A stretch of DNA of 64,000 nt from Amoebophrya sp. A120 (lineage: Eukaryota; Sar; Dinophyceae; Syndiniales; Amoebophryaceae), in assembly GCA_905178155.1 (NCBI GenBank), contig CAJINV010000006.1, positions 3,249,663 through 3,313,662 on the forward strand, written 5' to 3'. Both the position numbers and the translations under genes were made by a program. Shown one piece after another: positions 55,959 to 64,000 of this stretch; position 1 is the stretch's first letter; each line of letters starts with the position of its first letter. Under the pieces are notes generated by a model. That model saw nothing but the letters and a program-made list of their open reading frames with translations. It did no database searches and was not told the DNA's origin.

Positions 55959-57195
55959 ATGCCGTCCTCTTCCAAGATGATGAAGGTTCTCCTCGTCGCG
56001 GGATGTGCCGCTTGCTCAGGTGTGCTCGGGGCGTCGAATCAGAAGTTTTTGAGTCCCCAGGAGCAGCGCAGGAGGCAAATGGAGGAAATGACTTGGCAAA
56101 AGCAGCGGGACTATCACATGCAAATATGCCACCTGGAGGGTCTGGAAGGTGGGTGCAAGATCTGTCATGCAAATTCCGCATGTTGGCACGGGCAGAAGTA
56201 TGAAATACCAGCGTTGCCCTAGCAGCACACGTTTTGAGGAGGCTCCGCAATGCCTATGCCATGTGACAAGTGCCATCTCCGGGCGCTCAATAGAAGTGAG
56301 CGGCTTTTGCCGCTTAGTGGTGTGCACAATGTTTTTGCGTTGCCGCTGCCCAGATCTAGTATGACAAAGTCGGTCTCTACTTCCAGATGACCCAGGAGAG
56401 ACGTTTGCAATGCATATACGGGCGCAGAGATTGCAACAAGAGCGAGAAGAGCAGAAGCGATTGGCCGATGAAGCAGCGACTGCGAGCCTGGCTAAAGACT
56501 CCGCCTCGAATAGGAAGTTTTTGAGTCCCCAGGATCGTGCTGAAAATCGAATTGCAGCCCAAGGCCTACTGAAAGACGCTTATACGCGAACTGCAGCCGC
56601 TGAAGCAGCTGCTTCCGAGAAAGTCAAGGAGTATCAAGTGCAAATATGCCACCTGGAGGGTCTGGAAGGTGGGTGCAAGATCTGTCATGCAAATTCCGCA
56701 TGGCACGGGCAGAAGTATGGAGTACCACCAGCGTAGCCGTAGCAGCACACGTTTTGTTGAGAAGGCTCCGCAATGCTTATGCTATGTGAGAAGTGCCATC
56801 TCCGGGCGCCGAATACAGTGAGCGCGGACTGTTGCTGCTTGTGCAAGAGTAGTTCCGCAATATTTTTGCGTTGCCCCCCAGATCTAGCATGACAAAGTCG
56901 GTATCTTCCAGATGACCCAGAAACGTTTGCAATGCATATTGAACGACCGCTAGAAAATTATGAAGAGCCTCCTCCCAAGCAAAGTATGAAGGCATTCCAT
57001 CAGCACCTGAGGGACCTCGAGTCGCAAGAGGATCCTCGCTTCGGCAAAGAACATCGCCAGCGGGCTGAGGAAGCCAGGAACCGGCCTGATGTTGTTCCGA
57101 CGAACAGAGACGTTAATCGTTGGGAAGTGAGCAGCCCCCGCCGGGTAGTCAAGTTGAATATGCCTATGCCTGCCCCCATCCAAAATGATAAGTAG
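55959..57195 (+). CDS. Putative secreted protein with repeated K-F-L-S-P-Q motif
   Basis: Two introners removed give 204 residues (615 nt with TAG at 57193-57195). The start M-P-S-S-S-K-M-M-K-V-L-L-V-A-G-C-A-A-C-S-G looks like a signal peptide with cleavage near G-V-L-G-A/S. The mature part is charged and helical, with S-N-Q-K-F-L-S-P-Q-E-Q (about 56035-56067) and S-N-R-K-F-L-S-P-Q-D-R (about 56506-56538) as an internal repeat, each followed by a Gln/Arg/Glu helix and then an introner of the same variant type. The C-terminus is Pro-rich. No family recognised; export is inferred from the signal peptide only. Confidence 0.72.
56112..56416 (+). mobile_element. Introner, family B variant with enlarged ends
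   Basis: Left end carries an extra CCACCTGGAGGG between GCAAATATG and TCTGGAAGG; right end ACGTTTGCAATGCATA. Flanks GGGAC/TACGG do not match. Element plus 5 bp keeps frame: Q-R-D-A-Q. Confidence 0.78.
56632..56938 (+). mobile_element. Introner, family B variant with enlarged ends
   Basis: Nearly the same as the 56112 copy over its left third and right end. Flanks AGGAG/TTGAA do not match. Element plus 5 bp keeps frame: V-K-E-R-P. Confidence 0.78.
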
Positions 57196-58716
57196 AGAAG
57201 GTGGGGGATGAGAAGTAGAGAAGTTGGGGGAAATAAAATCGACGATCCCGCCGCACTTATCAAGAATTTTCGTTGCAAAGCCAAAGTGTATATTTATACA
57301 TTGCCGCGAAAAAAGGCACTTTGCTTCTTTATTTCCAGATGATGAAAATAAAAAATACCTAAGGTCGTGAAAAAGTGCTACTTGGATAGAAAGTCCCTAA
57401 TTCCAAACAACATCGTCCACCACGACGATCTAGAGCAGCCCTCGTGTTTATGTGTTTTTTCCACTCCCCCTGTGCTCTTCCTGAAAAGGTTGAAAAAATG
57501 CTCTTTGGATGGGTGGCCCACGAGGACGAAAGCGCATTCCGCCCCATCAGAAATATTAAAAGACATGTTCCATCGAACAAATTGAAGGCCTTGCTCCTTG
57601 ACAAAGGAGAAGGTAATGAGTGAAACTCGTACTTAGTAAAGAAGAACTTCAGACGCTAACCCAAAAAGTAGGAAGTACTCGTCAATTAACACTCTATATT
57701 TACATAGTATGTTGGTTCTTGGTCTAGAGCGACCGCCCATAAACTTCTACAATTCCTAACACGAAGATGAAGAAGATTCCTGCCCGAAAGCCAAAATAAC
57801 CACGAGGAATCAACAAACAAGCAGTGATCTTGATTTATCGAAGAAATAAGCTCGCCTAAGTTCGTCGCGGACATGTTGCTGCACTCCGCGCATGTTGAAT
57901 GATGCACATACAAATTCTACTTCGAACATGATTCAGGATGAAGATTTCCGCACGGACCGCGTTCAGACGAGGAATGAGGCCGCGCGGGGGATCTGCATCG
58001 AAAAACCGTTGTATTTATGCTATAATATTCATCAAACTGAATCGCAGCACGACGACGCTAGTGGCGAAGAAAACAAGCAACCGACTTCTAGTGAGGTGGA
58101 CCACGCTAGTGCCCCCGTATTTGTTGTCAAAAAGACTACAATACGGTGAGCAGTAGGGATTTTTGGTTGAGGACCTTGATGATGTTCTTGCTGTGTGCGG
58201 GGGGACGTCCTGTCCACTGTTGCGTCGTCTTGGAACGAAACTTCTGAGGCCCTGCTTTTCATCTTGTTCGCTTCGACTTGAAATCTTTGTCTTTGTTCGT
58301 CCCACTTAATCGACTAAAAGCCCGTTTGTTTTAAGATCAGGAACGTCGCAGGCTGTTCGTCGAGATAATTGAGAGGAGGAACGCAGGCTCTTTCTTCATG
58401 GACAGGGACGACCGCAGCTGGACCTGCACCCGGAGTGGTTGAGAGCAAAAAAATATCGTGAGTGATAATTATTTCGCAATTGATATATAATTTCTGGTCA
58501 GCATCTGCATCACACACACACCAATCACTTCCGTGTGCATAATTGAGGAGATCTTCATCTTCAGAATTATAGCGAAGAGTTCCGGTAGTTCTTGAAAATG
58601 ATTATTGATCGTCCTCGTCCAGGAAGAAATGAAAATCTATGTTTGACGATCCTGAGCGAACGCGATGAGAGGTAGTCGAAGTACAACTACCTAAACGCAC
58701 TAGTATGTGATCTGAA
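57196..58716. other. Intergenic, nothing recognised
   Basis: AT-rich spacer of about 1.5 kb up to the repeat array. An 85-residue frame at 57892-58149 has no support. Confidence 0.55.
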
Positions 58717-61700
58717 ATATGTCCCGCGTAGCGGTTATATAAGTTTATCCGATTGATCAAGAGGGTTGAGTACTCGCGCGGCCAGCGCCGCGCTGGCTCT
58801 AGGATTTTTCGACCCACCCTGCCTCACCAGGCGCTTGCGCGCCTCGCTTCAGCCCGCCCTTGGTCTCGCACTAGCGTGCACCGCTCCCGTTAGGATGCTG
58901 CGCCTCTAACTGGAGCTGCGCACCCGCCGGATTTAGGCCAATCGCGGCGTGCTCGAGGCGAGTTTCCGGCCTCCTTAGCTAGGCCCCTAGGGATCCCGCT
59001 AGGATTCGGCCGGTCTTTTTGATGCCAGTGTGTTGCGCTGGTGCCTTGTGAGGTGTGCTCATTTTGATAGATGCAATTTATCCGTTATCTGACGCTGAGA
59101 ACGAGAAATGAATGAAAAAACATAACGTTGCTAGAGCTGGAACTTGGTCGCGTCCTGCAAGACTTCGCTTCCCCGCCGCAGGGGGATGTGTTCGCGCGGC
59201 CGCCACTGTCAGGATGGGTGAATTGATCATATTCGGATGAAATTATATGTCCCGCGTAGCGGTTATATAAGTTTATCCGATTGATCAAGAGGGTTGAGTA
59301 CTCGCGCGGCCAGCGCCGCGCTGGCTCTAGGATTTTTCGACCCACCCTGCCTCACCAGGCGCTTGCGCGCCTCGCTTCAGCCCGCCCTTGGTCTCGCACT
59401 AGCGTGCACCGCTCCCGTTAGGATGCTGCGCCTCTAACTGGAGCTGCGCACCCGCCGGATTTAGGCCAATCGCGGCGTGCTCGAGGCGAGTTTCCGGCCT
59501 CCTTAGCTAGGCCCCTAGGGATCCCGCTAGGATTCGGCCGGTCTTTTTGATGCCAGTGTGTTGCGCTGGTGCCTTGTGAGGTGTGCTCATTTTGATAGAT
59601 GCAATTTATCCGTTATCTGACGCTGAGAACGAGAAATGAATGAAAAAACATAACGTTGCTAGAGCTGGAACTTGGTCGCGTCCTGCAAGACTTCGCTTCC
59701 CCGCCGCAGGGGGATGTGTTCGCGCGGCCGCCACTGTCAGGATGGGTGAATTGATCATATTCGGATGAAATTATATGTCCCGCGTAGCGGTTATATAAGT
59801 TTATCCGATTGATCAAGAGGGTTGAGTACTCGCGCGGCCAGCGCCGCGCTGGCTCTAGGATTTTTCGACCCACCCTGCCTCACCAGGCGCTTGCGCGCCT
59901 CGCTTCAGCCCGCCCTTGGTCTCGCACTAGCGTGCACCGCTCCCGTTAGGATGCTGCGCCTCTAACTGGAGCTGCGCACCCGCCGGATTTAGGCCAATCG
60001 CGGCGTGCTCGAGGCGAGTTTCCGGCCTCCTTAGCTAGGCCCCTAGGGATCCCGCTAGGATTCGGCCGGTCTTTTTGATGCCAGTGTGTTGCGCTGGTGC
60101 CTTGTGAGGTGTGCTCATTTTGATAGATGCAATTTATCCGTTATCTGACGCTGAGAACGAGAAATGAATGAAAAAACATAACGTTGCTAGAGCTGGAACT
60201 TGGTCGCGTCCTGCAAGACTTCGCTTCCCCGCCGCAGGGGGATGTGTTCGCGCGGCCGCCACTGTCAGGATGGGTGAATTGATCATATTCGGATGAAATT
60301 ATATGTCCCGCGTAGCGGTTATATAAGTTTATCCGATTGATCAAGAGGGTTGAGTACTCGCGCGGCCAGCGCCGCGCTGGCTCTAGGATTTTTCGACCCA
60401 CCCTGCCTCACCAGGCGCTTGCGCGCCTCGCTTCAGCCCGCCCTTGGTCTCGCACTAGCGTGCACCGCTCCCGTTAGGATGCTGCGCCTCTAACTGGAGC
60501 TGCGCACCCGCCGGATTTAGGCCAATCGCGGCGTGCTCGAGGCGAGTTTCCGGCCTCCTTAGCTAGGCCCCTAGGGATCCCGCTAGGATTCGGCCGGTCT
60601 TTTTGATGCCAGTGTGTTGCGCTGGTGCCTTGTGAGGTGTGCTCATTTTGATAGATGCAATTTATCCGTTATCTGACGCTGAGAACGAGAAATGAATGAA
60701 AAAACATAACGTTGCTAGAGCTGGAACTTGGTCGCGTCCTGCAAGACTTCGCTTCCCCGCCGCAGGGGGATGTGTTCGCGCGGCCGCCACTGTCAGGATG
60801 GGTGAATTGATCATATTCGGATGAAATTATATGTCCCGCGTAGCGGTTATATAAGTTTATCCGATTGATCAAGAGGGTTGAGTACTCGCGCGGCCAGCGC
60901 CGCGCTGGCTCTAGGATTTTTCGACCCACCCTGCCTCACCAGGCGCTTGCGCGCCTCGCTTCAGCCCGCCCTTGGTCTCGCACTAGCGTGCACCGCTCCC
61001 GTTAGGATGCTGCGCCTCTAACTGGAGCTGCGCACCCGCCGGATTTAGGCCAATCGCGGCGTGCTCGAGGCGAGTTTCCGGCCTCCTTAGCTAGGCCCCT
61101 AGGGATCCCGCTAGGATTCGGCCGGTCTTTTTGATGCCAGTGTGTTGCGCTGGTGCCTTGTGAGGTGTGCTCATTTTGATAGATGCAATTTATCCGTTAT
61201 CTGACGCTGAGAACGAGAAATGAATGAAAAAACATAACGTTGCTAGAGCTGGAACTTGGTCGCGTCCTGCAAGACTTCGCTTCCCCGCCGCAGGGGGATG
61301 TGTTCGCGCGGCCGCCACTGTCAGGATGGGTGAATTGATCATATTCGGATGAAATTATATGTCCCGCGTAGCGGTTATATAAGTTTATCCGATTGATCAA
61401 GAGGGTTGAGTACTCGCGCGGCCAGCGCCGCGCTGGCTCTAGGATTTTTCGACCCACCCTGCCTCACCAGGCGCTTGCGCGCCTCGCTTCAGCCCGCCCT
61501 TGGTCTCGCACTAGCGTGCACCGCTCCCGTTAGGATGCTGCGCCTCTAACTGGAGCTGCGCACCCGCCGGATTTAGGCCAATCGCGGCGTGCTCGAGGCG
61601 AGTTTCCGGCCTCCTTAGCTAGGCCCCTAGGGATCCCGCTAGGATTCGGCCGGTCTTTTTGATGCCAGTGTGTTGCGCTGGTGCCTTGTGAGGTGTGCTC

Positions 61701-64000
61701 ATTTTGATAGATGCAATTTATCCGTTATCTGACGCTGAGAACGAGAAATGAATGAAAAAACATAACGTTGCTAGAGCTGGAACTTGGTCGCGTCCTGCAA
61801 GACTTCGCTTCCCCGCCGCAGGGGGATGTGTTCGCGCGGCCGCCACTGTCAGGATGGGTGAATTGATCATATTCGGATGAAATTATATGTCCCGCGTAGC
61901 GGTTATATAAGTTTATCCGATTGATCAAGAGGGTTGAGTACTCGCGCGGCCAGCGCCGCGCTGGCTCTAGGATTTTTCGACCCACCCTGCCTCACCAGGC
62001 GCTTGCGCGCCTCGCTTCAGCCCGCCCTTGGTCTCGCACTAGCGTGCACCGCTCCCGTTAGGATGCTGCGCCTCTAACTGGAGCTGCGCACCCGCCGGAT
62101 TTAGGCCAATCGCGGCGTGCTCGAGGCGAGTTTCCGGCCTCCTTAGCTAGGCCCCTAGGGATCCCGCTAGGATTCGGCCGGTCTTTTTGATGCCAGTGTG
62201 TTGCGCTGGTGCCTTGTGAGGTGTGCTCATTTTGATAGATGCAATTTATCCGTTATCTGACGCTGAGAACGAGAAATGAATGAAAAAACATAACGTTGCT
62301 AGAGCTGGAACTTGGTCGCGTCCTGCAAGACTTCGCTTCCCCGCCGCAGGGGGATGTGTTCGCGCGGCCGCCACTGTCAGGATGGGTGAATTGATCATAT
62401 TCGGATGAAATTATATGTCCCGCGTAGCGGTTATATAAGTTTATCCGATTGATCAAGAGGGTTGAGTACTCGCGCGGCCAGCGCCGCGCTGGCTCTAGGA
62501 TTTTTCGACCCACCCTGCCTCACCAGGCGCTTGCGCGCCTCGCTTCAGCCCGCCCTTGGTCTCGCACTAGCGTGCACCGCTCCCGTTAGGATGCTGCGCC
62601 TCTAACTGGAGCTGCGCACCCGCCGGATTTAGGCCAATCGCGGCGTGCTCGAGGCGAGTTTCCGGCCTCCTTAGCTAGGCCCCTAGGGATCCCGCTAGGA
62701 TTCGGCCGGTCTTTTTGATGCCAGTGTGTTGCGCTGGTGCCTTGTGAGGTGTGCTCATTTTGATAGATGCAATTTATCCGTTATCTGACGCTGAGAACGA
62801 GAAATGAATGAAAAAACATAACGTTGCTAGAGCTGGAACTTGGTCGCGTCCTGCAAGACTTCGCTTCCCCGCCGCAGGGGGATGTGTTCGCGCGGCCGCC
62901 ACTGTCAGGATGGGTGAATTGATCATATTCGGATGAAATTATATGTCCCGCGTAGCGGTTATATAAGTTTATCCGATTGATCAAGAGGGTTGAGTACTCG
63001 CGCGGCCAGCGCCGCGCTGGCTCTAGGATTTTTCGACCCACCCTGCCTCACCAGGCGCTTGCGCGCCTCGCTTCAGCCCGCCCTTGGTCTCGCACTAGCG
63101 TGCACCGCTCCCGTTAGGATGCTGCGCCTCTAACTGGAGCTGCGCACCCGCCGGATTTAGGCCAATCGCGGCGTGCTCGAGGCGAGTTTCCGGCCTCCTT
63201 AGCTAGGCCCCTAGGGATCCCGCTAGGATTCGGCCGGTCTTTTTGATGCCAGTGTGTTGCGCTGGTGCCTTGTGAGGTGTGCTCATTTTGATAGATGCAA
63301 TTTATCCGTTATCTGACGCTGAGAACGAGAAATGAATGAAAAAACATAACGTTGCTAGAGCTGGAACTTGGTCGCGTCCTGCAAGACTTCGCTTCCCCGC
63401 CGCAGGGGGATGTGTTCGCGCGGCCGCCACTGTCAGGATGGGTGAATTGATCATATTCGGATGAAATTATATGTCCCGCGTAGCGGTTATATAAGTTTAT
63501 CCGATTGATCAAGAGGGTTGAGTACTCGCGCGGCCAGCGCCGCGCTGGCTCTAGGATTTTTCGACCCACCCTGCCTCACCAGGCGCTTGCGCGCCTCGCT
63601 TCAGCCCGCCCTTGGTCTCGCACTAGCGTGCACCGCTCCCGTTAGGATGCTGCGCCTCTAACTGGAGCTGCGCACCCGCCGGATTTAGGCCAATCGCGGC
63701 GTGCTCGAGGCGAGTTTCCGGCCTCCTTAGCTAGGCCCCTAGGGATCCCGCTAGGATTCGGCCGGTCTTTTTGATGCCAGTGTGTTGCGCTGGTGCCTTG
63801 TGAGGTGTGCTCATTTTGATAGATGCAATTTATCCGTTATCTGACGCTGAGAACGAGAAATGAATGAAAAAACATAACGTTGCTAGATCTGGAACTTGGT
63901 CGCGTCCTGCAAGACTTCGCTTCCCCGCCGCAGGGGGATGTGTTCGCGCGGCCGCCACTGTCAGGATGGGTGAATTGATCATATTCGGATGAAATTATAT
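58717..64000. repeat. 528-bp tandem repeat array, ten copies, runs off the window
   Basis: Period exactly 528 bp (for example GTCCCGCGTAGC at 58721, 59249, 59777). Ten copies fill 58717-63996 and the array continues past the end. Copies look identical apart from G to T at 63888 in the last. The unit is GC-rich, with hairpin-forming segments GCCAGCGCCGCGCTGGC (58781-58797) and AGGCGCTTGCGCGCCT (58829-58844), and an AT-rich part with GGTTATATAAG at 58734. Each unit carries an 86-codon minus-strand frame (87 codon lengths with stop, such as 59085-59345); identical copies give no test of protein selection, so I do not call it a gene. No match to 5S rRNA, snRNA, tRNA or the dinoflagellate spliced leader that I can see. 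Satellite or intergenic-spacer type DNA is most likely. Confidence 0.93.

Noticed and set aside
59085-59345. 86-residue minus-strand frame repeated in each 528-bp unit
   Set aside because: Copies are identical because the DNA is; nothing shows selection on protein and the start lies in the hairpin-rich part.
58717-64000. 5S rRNA, snRNA or spliced-leader gene array
   Set aside because: I looked for the 22-nt dinoflagellate leader core, 5S and U-RNA landmarks on both strands of the unit and found none.
58717-64000. CRISPR array
   Set aside because: Whole 528-bp units repeat without unique spacers, in a eukaryotic setting.

Overview
The window reads as nuclear DNA of a eukaryote, most likely an alveolate close to the syndinian dinoflagellates (Amoebophrya-like). 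The reasons are intron-rich genes with clear eukaryotic families, all genes on one strand, and dozens of introns that are themselves short inverted-repeat elements. Introner elements of this kind have, to my knowledge, been reported from Amoebophrya. The assignment is an inference; no rRNA or spliced-leader gene is present to confirm it.

Layout, all genes on the plus strand: the 3' part of a charged-tail protein gene (to 2522); a phosphoribosyltransferase-fold gene in two reading-frame blocks (4166-8869 and 9001-12288); a cullin gene with a very long acidic N-terminal extension (14478-26283); a GC-rich island (about 27060-28850); a complete REV3, the DNA polymerase zeta catalytic subunit (29187-44147); a mini PARP-like protein (45002-45733); an ANP32 protein (46965-49219); a coiled-coil protein (50778-51909); an unrecognised gene (53196-54321) and a poorly bounded one (about 55040-55467); a secreted-type protein (55959-57195); and an array of ten nearly identical 528-bp repeats from 58717 to the window end.

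The dominant signal is the introner system. I can place 81 elements, about 135-360 bp each, in at least ten families with unrelated terminal inverted repeats. All interrupt protein-coding genes. Nearly all begin TATC or TATG and end GATA or CATA. By hand count, 50 of the 80 with both flanks visible have an identical 5-bp target duplication, and 19 more differ at one base. Removing exactly the element plus 5 bp restores the reading frame at every site: 27 of 27 in REV3 (3001 residues, phase closing at the stop) and 19 of 19 in the cullin gene (2060 residues). Splice ends are therefore set by the target and the inverted repeat, not by GT-AG. Nine ordinary GT-AG introns (83-209 bp) occur alongside, in the cullin and phosphoribosyltransferase genes, and one of them looks like a decayed introner.

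The genes are not a pathway cluster. REV3 is translesion synthesis, the cullin is a ubiquitin-ligase scaffold and ANP32 is a nuclear acidic LRR protein. The only shared theme is heavy introner invasion of housekeeping genes in one transcriptional orientation.

Family names used below, with left-end starts: A TATCCTGAGTAAAAACGTCC; B TATCAAATGCAAATATGTCT; D TATCAAAAGGAAAAATCCCC; E TATCGCAAGAAAAAAGTGTT; F TATGGAAGTGTCAGGATTGA; G TATGCAATGTAAATTTCCCG; H TATCCTGTGCAAAAGTATCG; I TATGACAGTGCACAACTCCC; J TATGCAAGAAAAAAACTGTG; K TATCCACAAAAAGAAAACTA. Junction residues quoted for an element are the amino acids read across the join after removing the element plus one target copy.
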